Shown here: one piece after another, positions 42,706 through 51,953 of the stretch | Layout: each line of letters starts with the position of its first letter | How positions within the stretch are numbered: position 1 is the first letter of the stretch | DNA from: Gaiellasilicea sp963705515 | Lineage (GTDB): Bacteria; Actinomycetota; Thermoleophilia; Gaiellales; Gaiellaceae | Direction: 5' to 3' | NCBI GenBank assembly: GCA_963705515.1 | Contig: CAVPJV010000008.1 | Location: 372,001 to 436,000, forward strand | Length of the DNA: 64,000 bases | Translations under genes and position numbers: made by a program | Notes under the pieces: generated by a model | Databases searched by the model: none | Told to the model about the DNA's origin: nothing | What the model saw: only the letters and a program-made list of their open reading frames with translations

Positions 42706-43648
42706 ATGGTCGACGGGAAGCGCGTCGCGGTCGTCGTCCCCGCCCACGACGAGGAGCGCCTGATCGGGACGACGCTGGCCGGGATCCCCGAGTTCGTCGA
42801 CCGGATCCTCGTCGTCGACGACGCCTCCACCGACGGCACCGCCGACGCCGTGCGGGCGCTCGGCCGACCCGCGCGTCGAGCTCGTCCCGCGCGAGCAGAA
42901 CGGCGGCGTCGGCGCCGCGATCGTCACCGGCTACCAGCGCGCGCTCGCGGACGGGCTCGACGTCGTCTGCGTGATGGCGGCGGACAACCAGATGGATCCC
43001 GACGATCTGCTCACGCTCGTCGAGCCCGTCGCGCGCGGCGAGGTCGACTACGCGAAGGCGAACCGGCTCGTCTCCGGCGAGGCGTGGAAGCTGATCCCGC
43101 GCACGCGCTACCTCGGCAACGCGATCCTCTCGCTGCTGACGAAGATCGCGTCCGGCTACTGGCACGTCGCCGACTCGCAGACCGGCTACACGGCGATCTC
43201 GAGGCCGATGCTCGCGCAGCTCGACCTCGACCGCGTCTATCCCGGCTACGGGTTCCCGAACGACATGCTCGTGCACCTGAACGTCTGGAACGCGCGCGTC
43301 CGCGACTTCCCCTCACGCCCGGTCTACGGCGTCGGTGAGCAGTCGGGGATCAAGCTGCGGCGGGTCGTGCCGCGGATCTCGTGGCTGCTCGTGAAGGGCT
43401 TCTTCTGGCGGCTGCGGGAGAAGTACGTGATCCGCGACTTCCACCCGCTCGTCTTCTTCTACGCGCTCGGGCTCGTGATGACGTTCGCCGGCCTCCTGCT
43501 CGGCGCGATCGAGGTGATCCTGCGGCTGAAGGGGAACGAGATCACGACGCCGACGATCGTCCTCGTCGCGCTGCTCCTGATCTCGGGCAGCCAGTTCACG
43601 CTCTTCGCGATGTGGTTCGACATGGAGTCGAACAAGGACCTGCGCTGA
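42706..43648 (+). CDS. GT2 glycosyltransferase, DPM1/GtrB-like with C-terminal helices; one frame break
   Basis: VAVVVPAHDEERLIGTTLAG and ILVVDDASTDGTADAVRAL open the GT-A domain. Near 42860-42866 the frame moves +1 and continues DPRVELVPREQNGGVGAAIV, VMAADNQMDPDDLLTLVEPV (the DxD-like site) and two terminal helices (YALGLVMTFAGLLLGAIEVI; IVLVALLLISGSQFTLFAMW). Corrected length is about 313 residues, as usual. These enzymes charge polyprenyl phosphate with a sugar, the donor type used by the GT-C enzymes upstream. A decayed copy of its C-terminal part appears at 54597-54653. Confidence 0.85.
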
Positions 43649-43678
43649 GGCCCGGCTCTACGTGATCGATACCAACCG

Positions 43679-43707
43679 CTCGCTTGACAGCGAGACGGGT
43701 ATAGAAT
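43679..43707 (+). promoter_or_regulatory. Hairpin and TATAGAAT promoter-like element of the amidase
   Basis: CTCGCT-TGAC-AGCGAG (43679-43694) is a 6-bp stem with a 4-nt loop and contains TTGACA. TATAGAAT follows at 43700-43707, too close to TTGACA for a standard promoter. The amidase ATG at 43778 has a good SD (GGAGG, 43766-43770). So this gene has a 5' UTR of about 65 nt, unlike its leaderless neighbours. The hairpin may be an operator or the end of the upstream transcript. Confidence 0.4.
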
Positions 43708-43777
43708 CCAACGCCCAAATCGCCGCCCAGCCTGCGATCCGAGCGTACACCGCACCCGATCCCGTGGAGGTCACGCG

Positions 43778-45535
43778 ATGAGCAGCCGACTTCGGCATTC
43801 CCTTGTTCTGACGACCCTGCTGGCCTTCTTGCTCGGGCTATCCGGCGCTGCGGCGCCGCTGTCCGGCGCCGCGGGGCCGATCGTCCCTACGCCCGACCCG
43901 ACGAACACCATGGTCGCCGGTATCGACGTCGACGCGACGACGATCCCGGAGCTCCAGAAGCTGATGAGCTCGCGCTTCTCGACCTTGAGCTCCGTCGAGC
44001 TGACGGGCTTCTATCTCCGGCGCATCGACCAGCTCAACCCGATGCTCAACGCGGTGATCACGGTCAGCCCGACGGCGCACGCCGACGCGGTGGCAGCGGA
44101 CCGGGCGCGCCGTCGCGGGGACCGCCGGCCGCTGCTCGGCATTCCGATCATCGTCAAAGACAACATCGGCACGACCGGCATGCCGACGACAGCCGGCTCC
44201 TGGGCACTCGCATACAGCACGCCCGGCGACGCGTTCATCGTCAAGCAACTCAAGGCGGCCGGCGCGCTCGTGATCGGGAAGGCCAATCTGTCCGAGTGGG
44301 CCAACTTCCGTTCCGGGCCGTCCTCGAGCGGTTGGAGCGGGATCGGGGGCCAGACGAACATGGCCTACGTCCTCGATCGCAATCCATGCGGCTCGAGCTC
44401 GGGCTCGGGCGTCATCGCCTCGGCCGACCTCGCGGTCGCGGCCGTGGGCACCGAGACTGACGGTTCGGTCGTCTGCCCCTCGGGCGCCAACGCCAACGCC
44501 GGCATCAAGCCGACGCTCGGCCTCCTGAGCCGGGCCGGCATCGTCCCGATCTCGGCCGACCAGGACACCGCCGGGCCGATGGCCCGCAATATGACCGACG
44601 CCGCGGTGCTCTTGGGAGCGATGACCGGCGTCGATCCCGCCGATCCGGCGACGGCCGAGCAGGTTGGTCACGCGTTCAGGGACTACACCAAGTTCCTCGA
44701 TGCCGACGCGCTGGACGGCGCCCGGATCGGAGTCTGGCGCGAGTTCAGCTTCGAGAGCGGCGGCGTCGCGGTCGACGCGGACGTCTCCGCGATCATGGAC
44801 GACACGATTGCTGCGCTCGAAGCGGCCGGCGCGACCATCGTGGATCCGGCCGACATCCCGTTCGGCGACTGGGCCAATGCCGAGTTCCCGGCGCTGCTGT
44901 GCGAATTCAAGACCGACATCGCCACCTACCTGAAGACGTACACCGGCCCCGGCTACCCGAAGACGCTCCAGGACCTGATCGACTTCAACAACGACCGTCC
45001 CGAGCTCGAGTCCGGCGAGCCGGAATCCAACTGGAACTCGCTGGTCTTCGACCTGGCCCAGGAGACGGGCGGCCGCGACGCCGACTGCGCCGCGCAGCGG
45101 GCGATCGCGACGCCAGGCGCCCAGGCGGCGATCGACGATCTGATGGCAGCCGAGGACCTCGACGCGATCATCGCCCCGACGAACGGACCCGCCTGGGTGA
45201 CCGATCCTGTCAACGGCGACCTCGGCGGCGACTTCTCGCAGTTCATCGGATCGTCGGGCCCGCCAGCGGTCGCAGGCTACGCGAACGTGACGGTGCCGGC
45301 GGGCTTCGTCGGGCCGCTGCCCGTCGGCGTGTCGTTCATCGGCGGTCGCTGGGACGAGCCGACGCTGGTCGCCCTCGCCTATGCGTTCGAGCAGGCGACC
45401 CAGGTCCGCGTTCCGCCGCAGTTCATCCCGTCGATCGGCGACGGGGCCTCGGCGGTCCGCCAGCGCTTGTCGCACGAGAAGCAGAGGGCATCCATCCCGG
45501 GCCGCAACAACAACTGGAGGACGCCGCTGCGGTAA
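43778..45535 (+). CDS. Secreted amidase, amidase-signature family
   Basis: 585 residues. A signal peptide (SLVLTTLLAFLLGLSGAAAP) predicts export. The Ser-Ser-Lys triad is visible: Lys in GIPIIVKDNIGT near residue 126, the cis-Ser in CGSSSGSGV near 207 and the nucleophile in GTETDGSVVCPSGANAN near 230. The family hydrolyses amide bonds in diverse small substrates and peptides; relatives with signal peptides act outside the membrane. No link to glycan synthesis is known. It has its own SD and promoter-like region and sits between a Wzz-GT2 pair and a duplicated Wzz fragment, suggesting insertion into the cluster. Confidence 0.88.
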   Translation: MSSRLRHSLVLTTLLAFLLGLSGAAAPLSGAAGPIVPTPDPTNTMVAGIDVDATTIPELQKLMSSRFSTLSSVELTGFYLRRIDQLNPMLNAVITVSPTAHADAVAADRARRRGDRRPLLGIPIIVKDNIGTTGMPTTAGSWALAYSTPGDAFIVKQLKAAGALVIGKANLSEWANFRSGPSSSGWSGIGGQTNMAYVLDRNPCGSSSGSGVIASADLAVAAVGTETDGSVVCPSGANANAGIKPTLGLLSRAGIVPISADQDTAGPMARNMTDAAVLLGAMTGVDPADPATAEQVGHAFRDYTKFLDADALDGARIGVWREFSFESGGVAVDADVSAIMDDTIAALEAAGATIVDPADIPFGDWANAEFPALLCEFKTDIATYLKTYTGPGYPKTLQDLIDFNNDRPELESGEPESNWNSLVFDLAQETGGRDADCAAQRAIATPGAQAAIDDLMAAEDLDAIIAPTNGPAWVTDPVNGDLGGDFSQFIGSSGPPAVAGYANVTVPAGFVGPLPVGVSFIGGRWDEPTLVALAYAFEQATQVRVPPQFIPSIGDGASAVRQRLSHEKQRASIPGRNNNWRTPLR

Positions 45536-45575
45536 CTCGTCCCTTGCCGGCTCGCACTCCCCCGCCTGGTACGCA

Positions 45576-45680
45576 ATCGCCCAGGCGCGACCGATCGCCC
45601 CCTTATCCCGACGCCGAGCGCGAGGTCGACCTCCGCTCGGTCTGGGAGCGCATCGCCGCGAGCTGGTGGCTGCCGTTCAA
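45576..45680 (+). pseudogene. Truncated duplicate of the Wzz-like gene's 5' end
   Basis: Bases 45607-45675 match 41851-41919 with two substitutions in 69, coding DAEREVDLRSVWERIAASWW. The match stops abruptly at CTGCCG; the rest of the gene is absent and the frame runs into the 3' end of the convergent GT2. It marks a recent duplication junction. Confidence 0.8.
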
Positions 45681-45695
45681 TTCGGAGCTCGTCGG

Positions 45696-46631
45696 TCACG
45701 CCCTCACCTTTCGGACGACGTCGCATGCCGGCGACACGGTCGTGTCGGTGTGGCGGTGCCGGCGAGCCGCCTCAACCACAGAGCGGGCGGCAGCCCGGGA
45801 CGTCGCGAACGCGCCGACGCAGGTGATGCCGACCAGCACGACGATCCGTGTCGCGGGATTCGGGACAGTCGCCGGATGCGCGACGACGAACCGCGCCATA
45901 CCCCGGTAGAAGGCGACCGTCAGCGCGATCCCTCGCACCTGGCCGCTCGTTCCATGCTTCACATGCAGGGCCGTGACGCTCGGCTCGTACCACGTCGTCC
46001 ACCCAGCCTCCTTGAAGCGGTACGAGAGGTCCATGTCCTCCATGTACATCCAGTAGCGCTCGTCGAAGAGCCCGACCTCCTCGAGCGCGCTGCGGCGAAG
46101 CAGCATGAACGCTCCGTTGACGGCATCGACGGGGCCGCGTTCAATACCCGGCGCCCGGTACTGCGCGAGTGGGCCGCCGGTTGTGCGCCTGCCGATCCCG
46201 CTGAGATGGGAGAGCGCCGCGAGGACGGTTGGAAACGACCGCCGGGAGGCGTGGTCGAAGCTCCCGTCTAGACGCTCGAGGCGGCAGCCCGCGATGCCTA
46301 CCTCGGGCCGCTCGCGCATGAGCTCCAGGAGCACGTCAAGCGTTCCGGCCCTCAGCTCCGCGTCGGGGTTCAGGGCGAGCACGAACGGCGCGATCCCCTC
46401 GCGGATCGCGGCGTTCGTGGCCGCGGCGAAGCCGACGTTGCGGTCGTTCGCGATCAGGCGGACGGCCGGGAACCGCTCCTGTACGAGTTCGACCGTGCCA
46501 TCGTTCGAGGCGTTGTCGACGACCCAAGTCGTCGTCCCCGCCGGAGCGTGCTCCTCGATGCTCGTCAGGCAGCGCCGGAGCAGATCACGGCAGCGGTGCG
46601 AGACGACGGCCACGTCGAGGAGGCCCGTCAT
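45696..46631 (-). CDS. GT2 glycosyltransferase (rhamnosyltransferase-like)
   Basis: 311 residues. LLDVAVVSHRCRDLLRRCLT, TTWVVDNASNDGTVELVQ near residue 35, VLALNPDAELRAGTLDVL near residue 85 and YWMYMEDMDLSYRFKEAGW near residue 195 are the WbbL-type landmarks. A C-terminal helix (RIVVLVGITCVGAFATSRA) may touch the membrane. It is the last of four genes in a minus-strand operon headed by a WcaJ-like initiator. A decayed copy of its 3' end is found at 57657-57810. The 3' end abuts the Wzz duplicate. Confidence 0.87.
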   Translation of the reverse strand: MTGLLDVAVVSHRCRDLLRRCLTSIEEHAPAGTTTWVVDNASNDGTVELVQERFPAVRLIANDRNVGFAAATNAAIREGIAPFVLALNPDAELRAGTLDVLLELMRERPEVGIAGCRLERLDGSFDHASRRSFPTVLAALSHLSGIGRRTTGGPLAQYRAPGIERGPVDAVNGAFMLLRRSALEEVGLFDERYWMYMEDMDLSYRFKEAGWTTWYEPSVTALHVKHGTSGQVRGIALTVAFYRGMARFVVAHPATVPNPATRIVVLVGITCVGAFATSRAAARSVVEAARRHRHTDTTVSPACDVVRKVRA

Positions 46632-47587
46632 GCGGTCGTCGTTCCCCGCCGCATTCGGCGCCGCCGGCTCGCTCGCCGTCGAAACTCCCGCGCAATCGAG
46701 AGGCGCGACGAGCCGACAGCCGCCGCCGGGAAAGGATGGGCCTGCACGCTGCCCGCGGCATGCCAGCCCGCTATTCGGCCGCGGATCCCGGCGGGCGTGC
46801 GGTCGACTGCGAGTTGGGCGGCGCAGATCCCCGCCTCGCGCGCAAGCGCGACGGCCCCTCGCCCGCCCGCGAGGACTCCCCACTTTCGAAGCACGTAGCC
46901 ACGTCCGAAGCCGGTCAGGTAGTCCTTGCGGGCCGACCCGGCACCGAGCGTCGCCGAGTGCGAGTGGATCGCTCGCGCGTTCGGCACGAGCACGCATCGC
47001 CCGCCGGCAACTCGGAGCCGGAGGATGAGGTCGACGTCCTCCCAGTAGGCGAACAGCCGCTCGTCGAAGCCGCCGCATTCGATGAATGCAGAGCGATCGA
47101 ACGCTGCCGCCGAGCCTGACGGGCCGAGCGGATCGGCCACGGCGCGGTCGAGGACTTCGACCGGCTGGCCGTTCAGGTAGTCGAACACGAGCAGAGTGTC
47201 GTCGAGTTCGACACCCGCGCTGTCGATGACCGTCGGATCATGAGCCTCGAGCAGAACGCCGGCGGCCATCGGCACGCCGCGCGCCGGGTCGAGGGCGCCC
47301 GCAAGTCGCTCGGCGAAGCCCTGCTCGCACACGCAGTCGTCGTTGACCAGCACGATCGCGTCCGACGAAGCGACCGCGGCCGCACGGTTGACGGCTTTCG
47401 AGAAGCCGTTGTTACGCGCGAGGCGGATGATCTCCACGTGAGGAAACCGGCGCGCAAGGAGGTCGGCCGTTCCGTCGGTCGAACCGTTGTCGACGACGAC
47501 CACCTCGGAGTCGGCGCCGAGCGACGGAAGCAGCCGCTGCAGCCGCTGAGCGCCGTTCCAGCTCGGCACGATCACAGTCGCGGTCAC
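46628..47587 (-). CDS. GT2 glycosyltransferase (rhamnosyltransferase-like)
   Basis: 319 residues. TVIVPSWNGAQRLQRLLPSL, VVVVDNGSTDGTADLLARR near residue 30, IVLVNDDCVCEQGFAERLA near residue 80 and LFAYWEDVDLILRLRVAGG near residue 180 match the same subfamily as its downstream neighbour, with clear divergence. The basic C-terminus (RRRASRRRRMRRG) may contact the membrane. Start GTG 47587 and stop overlap the neighbouring genes by 4 nt each. Confidence 0.87.
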   Translation of the reverse strand: MTATVIVPSWNGAQRLQRLLPSLGADSEVVVVDNGSTDGTADLLARRFPHVEIIRLARNNGFSKAVNRAAAVASSDAIVLVNDDCVCEQGFAERLAGALDPARGVPMAAGVLLEAHDPTVIDSAGVELDDTLLVFDYLNGQPVEVLDRAVADPLGPSGSAAAFDRSAFIECGGFDERLFAYWEDVDLILRLRVAGGRCVLVPNARAIHSHSATLGAGSARKDYLTGFGRGYVLRKWGVLAGGRGAVALAREAGICAAQLAVDRTPAGIRGRIAGWHAAGSVQAHPFPAAAVGSSRLSIAREFRRRASRRRRMRRGTTTA

Positions 47588-48528
47588 GCCGCGGGCCGCT
47601 CCGCGTGGACGACGACTGCGCCGCCGAGCCCGGCGGCCATCGCGGCCGTCTCGAGGAGCGAACCTGCAACCGCCGCCGGAACGATCGCCGCAGCGCTCAC
47701 GACCAGGTCGCGCGTCGGGACGCCGGCGAGGTCGCGCTTGAGCGTGCGAAACGCCACGTTCTGCTCGCGCGTGAGGCGGTTCAGGAGTGTCTGGGTAGCG
47801 CCGAGAAGGTTCTGGTCGAGAACCAGGTTGCCGATATGCGTCACCCTGAGCCCGCAGCGCCCGATCAACTTGACGAGCCCTCGTCGGGTGAAGTGGACTG
47901 CGTGGCGCGGCACGTCGAGATGGAACCAACATCGCCCGCCAATGCGTGCTTGAAGGCTGCCGAGGTTCGGCACCGAGACGACGATCCGGCCGCGGCAGCC
48001 GAGCGCGTCGACCGCGCGGCGCAAGCCGAGTTCGGGGTCGTCGAGGTGCTCGAGCACGTGCCAGAGGACGATGACGTCGGCACCCTCCGTGGGGGGGCCG
48101 AACGCCTCGACCGCCGTGTCGCGAACCTCGAGCACTGCGTGCCTCTGCAGTGCGTACGGCTCGAGCCCTACGACTGTGCAACCCTGTTCGGCCAGCTGGC
48201 GGAGAAGCCGGCCGTCACCCGATCCGATTTCGATCACCCGCGCTCCAGGCGCAAGTGGGCCGAGCGCACGGAGGACTGCAGCCTGCCCGAGGCGGCGCAG
48301 CGGCTCGAGCAGCCGGTCGACGACAGCGGGCGGCTGGGCGTAGGCGCCGCCGCGGTACAGCCCAGTTGCGTCACCTCGGGAGCGACCGACGGTCACCGCC
48401 GTGCCGCACGACCGGCAGCGATCCAGGCGGTAGAGAGGCGCCGTCGCCCGCCGGTCAGTGCGGCGTACCGAGATCCAGGGCTCCATGCCGGCACAACCGC
48501 AGGCAACGCAGGCCTCGTCCGTCCCCAT
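47584..48528 (-). CDS. SAM-dependent methyltransferase with N-terminal zinc ribbon
   Basis: 314 residues. Residues about 7-42 contain two Cys pairs (CVACGC and CRSCG), a zinc-ribbon as found in sugar C-methyltransferases. The SAM domain shows VIEIGSGDGRLLRQLAEQG near residue 95, VIVLWHVLEHLDDPELGLR near residue 150 and VSVPNLGSLQARIGGRCWF. The Cys ribbon plus Methyltransf_23 suggests activity on a nucleotide-linked or lipid-linked sugar. It overlaps the upstream initiator gene by one base (TAATG). Confidence 0.83.
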   Translation of the reverse strand: MGTDEACVACGCAGMEPWISVRRTDRRATAPLYRLDRCRSCGTAVTVGRSRGDATGLYRGGAYAQPPAVVDRLLEPLRRLGQAAVLRALGPLAPGARVIEIGSGDGRLLRQLAEQGCTVVGLEPYALQRHAVLEVRDTAVEAFGPPTEGADVIVLWHVLEHLDDPELGLRRAVDALGCRGRIVVSVPNLGSLQARIGGRCWFHLDVPRHAVHFTRRGLVKLIGRCGLRVTHIGNLVLDQNLLGATQTLLNRLTREQNVAFRTLKRDLAGVPTRDLVVSAAAIVPAAVAGSLLETAAMAAGLGGAVVVHAERPAA

Positions 48529-49946
48529 TAGTACGCCCCCCGCCGCCGCAGAACGGGCACGATCGTGAGGGCGAGGATACGCAGGTCTCGGCCGACCGAG
48601 ATGTTCTCGATGTACTCGCGCTCGACCGCGAGACGCTCGTCGAAACGAAGGGCGCCGCGCCCGTAGACCTGCATCGGTCCCGTCAGTCCAGGCTTGACGA
48701 GCAAGCGGAAGCGCTGCTCCGGCGTGTACTGCTCGACGATCTCGACTTGCTCCGGGCGCGGGCCGACGAGGCTCATCTCGTTGCGCAAGACGTTGACGAG
48801 CTGCGGCAGCTCGTCAAGGCTCGTGCGGCGCAACAGGCGCCCGACGGTGGTCACGCGAGGGTCTTCGCGGAGTTTGAACGCCGGCTCCTCGAGCTCGCCG
48901 ATATCGACGAACTCGCCAAGGCGTTCGTCGGCGCCGTCCTCCATCGTCCGGAACTTGAGCATCCGAAAGGGCCTACCGCCGATTCCCGCGCGCTGCTGCA
49001 CGAAGAGCACCGGGCCAGGTCCCGCGGCGCGGATCGCCACCGCGATCGCGACCAACAGCGGCGAGAGCACGATGAGCGCAACGAACGAGACGGTCAGGTC
49101 GAGGAAGCGTTTGCCGGCCAACGTCGTCCGGCTTGCGTCCCAGGTGTGGTACTCGATGAACGGCAGGTCCGCGACGTGCGAAAGCTCGACGGCGGTGCCG
49201 AGCATCCCGCGGATAGGCGGCACCACGCTGAGCTTGAGCTGCCGTGCACGGGCCACTGCGATCACCTCGGCGAGCAGACGCTCGTCAAGCGTCGGCGATG
49301 CGACGATTATGCGATCGATCCGGTCGAGGGACTCGTCGTGACAGAGCTCCCCGGGGCGCCAGCTCTCGCGCGAGGCGACCGCCTCGACGTGGATGTCCGG
49401 AAAGAGCTCGAGCTTCCTCCGTGTCCCGTCCGCGAGCGCACCGTCTCCGAGGATCAGCGTGCGCTCGGGCGGAGTCACCCAACGCCAGATCCTGCGCGCG
49501 GCAACGCGGAACGTGAAGACGCCGGCTGCGACGAGGATCCAGAGCCGGAGCTGTGCCGACGCGGTCAGCTCGTTGACGTCCAGGATGAGAATCACCGTCG
49601 CAAGAGCGGCGGTGCCGCCGACCGCGAGGCCGACAATCCGTCCCAGCTCGTCGATCGTCAAGCACCGAATCGAACGGTGATCGCGGTCGTACAGACCGCA
49701 CGCCTTTGCGACGAGGAGCCAGCCAGGAGCGAAGAGCACGACTGCGGCAGCGTCCTCGGCCGGCGCGCCGGATGCCCAGAAGGCCCCGGCTGCAACGATC
49801 ACCGCAGTCACATCGGCGAGAGCGAGCACCCGCCGCCGCAAAGAGTCGTGCCAGAAGCGGCGTCGCCCGGGAAGGGTCGGCGCGCTCGCGGCGGCCGGCA
49901 ACTGAGTTTCGTCGACGACGCGGGTCAGCACAGCGACAGCCACCAC
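48528..49946 (-). CDS. Polyprenyl-phosphate glycosylphosphotransferase, WcaJ/WbaP-like (EPS initiation)
   Basis: 472 residues. Four or five N-terminal helices (VLALADVTAVIVAAGAFWAS and following), a Rossmann-like CoA-binding-type domain (RTLILGDGALADGTRRKLE), then the catalytic domain: KRFLDLTVSFVALIVLSPLL, VLFVQQRAGIGGRPFRMLKF, the Asp-Glu pair in RTSLDELPQLVNVLRNEMSL and GLTGPMQVYGRGALRFDER. It starts synthesis of a surface polysaccharide by moving hexose-1-phosphate to undecaprenyl phosphate. GTG 49946 follows TAGTCC at exactly 6 nt. It heads a four-gene operon with a methyltransferase and two GT2 enzymes. Confidence 0.92.
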   Translation of the reverse strand: MVAVAVLTRVVDETQLPAAASAPTLPGRRRFWHDSLRRRVLALADVTAVIVAAGAFWASGAPAEDAAAVVLFAPGWLLVAKACGLYDRDHRSIRCLTIDELGRIVGLAVGGTAALATVILILDVNELTASAQLRLWILVAAGVFTFRVAARRIWRWVTPPERTLILGDGALADGTRRKLELFPDIHVEAVASRESWRPGELCHDESLDRIDRIIVASPTLDERLLAEVIAVARARQLKLSVVPPIRGMLGTAVELSHVADLPFIEYHTWDASRTTLAGKRFLDLTVSFVALIVLSPLLVAIAVAIRAAGPGPVLFVQQRAGIGGRPFRMLKFRTMEDGADERLGEFVDIGELEEPAFKLREDPRVTTVGRLLRRTSLDELPQLVNVLRNEMSLVGPRPEQVEIVEQYTPEQRFRLLVKPGLTGPMQVYGRGALRFDERLAVEREYIENISVGRDLRILALTIVPVLRRRGAY

Positions 49947-49952
49947 CCCCTC

Positions 49953-49958
49953 GGACTA
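49953..49958 (-). promoter_or_regulatory. Candidate -10 (TAGTCC) of the second glycan operon
   Basis: On the minus strand TAGTCC ends 6 nt before the GTG at 49946, with no SD. Confidence 0.4.
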
Positions 49959-50020
49959 GGTCAGGATCCGTCCTCGAGGTGCACAATAGGGCAGGTCGGC
50001 GATGCCTGTGACTGCGGACG

Positions 50021-51932
50021 TCAAGGTCTCGAAAAGAGCGGGGACCGGGGGTTGAGACGACGCGCCGCTCGAAGATCGGCCCGCGCCGCGACGATCGCAC
50101 CGCGTCGGGTTTCGATCCGCGCCGCGAGGAGTCGAACCCGCCAGTCGTCGGCATTCGCGCGGCGCGCCTCGTCGGCCCACCGCTGCGCCTCGACGAGATC
50201 CCCGCGCGACTCGGCGAGCAGTGCGAGCTGCGCGAGTGGCGCGGTCGCCCACGGCTTCAGCGCATGCGCGCGGAGCGCGGCGTCACGCGCAGCCAGTGGT
50301 CGACCGTCCGCGGCGGCCCGTCGGCTCTGCGCAAGAGCATGGCCGGCGAGGAGCGGAACCAGCTCGAGCACCAGGACGAGGACGATCAGGGATGCGAGCG
50401 CGGCGCGCACGCCCCAGCGGCGGCGCTGGGCCCTTTCACGAACCGGAGGACCGAGCGCGAGGGCCAGCGCCGAGACGCCGACCAGCGAGACCGCGGGAAG
50501 CTGCCAGAGCCAGTCCACTCCGGCGCCGACTCCGAACGCGAGGGCGACCGCGGTGGCGCCCGCGAGTGACGTCCGCTCCTCGCCGTCGAGGCGACGGCAG
50601 GCGCGAACGCCGATCGCACAGCCGCCGACCCAGATCGCGGACGCGAGGAGGAAGCCTACGGCCCCCAGTTCGCCGAGGCTTTCGAGGTAGAGCGAGTGCG
50701 CGTTGCGGACGAACAACGCCAAGGATCCGTGCTCGGCCCACCAAGCTTCGAACGTGCCCGCGCCGGTGCCGACGACCGGCGCCGACTGCCACTGGTCGAC
50801 TGCAGCTGTCCAGAACTGCCAGCGGCCGCTGCCGCTTCCGCTGGCGAGATGGGCGCGCACGAAGCTGGGCGTGTCGGACGCTACGGGAGGCTCCGCGAAG
50901 GAGTGCAGGCGCGCGAGCGGATGCGACAACGCGACGACGACGACGAGGGCGGCGGCAGCCGTGGCCGCAAGTCCGACGGCGGCCTTTCGCGGTAGCGCTG
51001 TCCGCCGCACGACGGGGTCGACAAGCACCCAGGCGACGGCCGTTGCCGCGACGACCGCCACGAGAAGCGCCGCAACCTCACGACCTGCGACGGTTGCTGC
51101 AGATGAGGCGAACGGCCCGTTGACGAGCACGGGCCGGGACTCGAGCGCGAGCACCGCCGCGACCCCCCCGCCTACGCCGACGGCCGCCGCAGCCATCGCG
51201 GGCACGCGATCGCGGACCAGGGCCACGAACGTCGCAACCGCTATGACGCCCACGATCGCGCCGCCCCGCGACGACGCGAGATAGATGTCGGCGACGACCA
51301 GCGGGATCGCGGCCACCGCCGCCGCAGCGAGGAATCGCGACCTCGTGCCGGCGACGATCCGAAGCAAGAGCGGCAGCCCGAGCGCGACGAGCATCGCGAG
51401 CCCGTTCCAGTAGCCGACCGGCCAGCTCAGGCGCTCGACGAGAGCGGGCAGCGCGCGCCCCGCCGCGCTGGTCGAGGCGACGCCGGGGAACAGCCTGCCG
51501 ATGAGCGCGACGAGCGCAATCGCCACGATCGCGAGTGCGATTCCGTCGAGGACACGCGGGGTGGCCTCGCGCGTGACCATGGACGCCACGAGGAAGAATG
51601 CCCCGGCGTAGAGCGTCACCTCGGCGGCTTGCAGGTACGCAGCGTCCGCATCGGCCGTCCACTGCGTGGACACGAGGGCCCAGGCGCCAAGGAGCGCCAG
51701 CAGCGTCCCGGCGACCAGCGCCGTTCGCCGCGGCCGTCGCCCGGGGAGAACGTCGACCGCGACGAGCCCCAGCGTCCACCAGACGAGCACCGCCGCCGCC
51801 GCCCAGGTCGTCGTGTCGTAGCTCCCGTTCTCGTAGGCGAGGACGAAGAACACGCCGCCCGACCAAGAGCGTGATGGCCCCGTCCAAAACGAGCCGGGCT
51901 CGGCCCGGGCGACCCCAGCGCGCCTCGTCCAC
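50021..51932 (-). CDS. O-antigen ligase/polymerase-like membrane protein with TPR-like tail; one frame break
   Basis: From GTG 51932 the N-terminus reads DEARWGRPGRARLVLDGAIT; at a GGG near 51858-51860 the frame moves +1 and continues VFFVLAYENGSYDTTTW. About 12 helices follow, with the Wzy_C signature loop SAPVVGTGAGTFEAWWAEHG and NAHSLYLESLGELGAVGF near residues 400-440. The last 110 residues are Ala/Arg-rich helical repeats (LKPWATAPLAQLALLAESRG; ADLRAARRLNPRSPLFSRP) typical of tetratricopeptides. Corrected length is about 636 residues. It likely polymerises or ligates the glycan begun by the WcaJ-like enzyme next door. Confidence 0.83.
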
Positions 51933-51939
51933 GACTTGT

Positions 51940-51946
51940 TAGCCTA
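51940..51946. promoter_or_regulatory. Shared, back-to-back -10 element for divergent leaderless genes
   Basis: The heptamer TAGCCTA reads TAGCCT on the plus strand (ending 8 nt before the ATG at 51954) and TAGGCT on the minus strand (ending 8 nt before the GTG at 51932). The two start codons are only 21 bases apart, so both transcripts would use overlapping -10 hexamers. Confidence 0.5.
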
Positions 51947-51953
51947 GTCGTCG

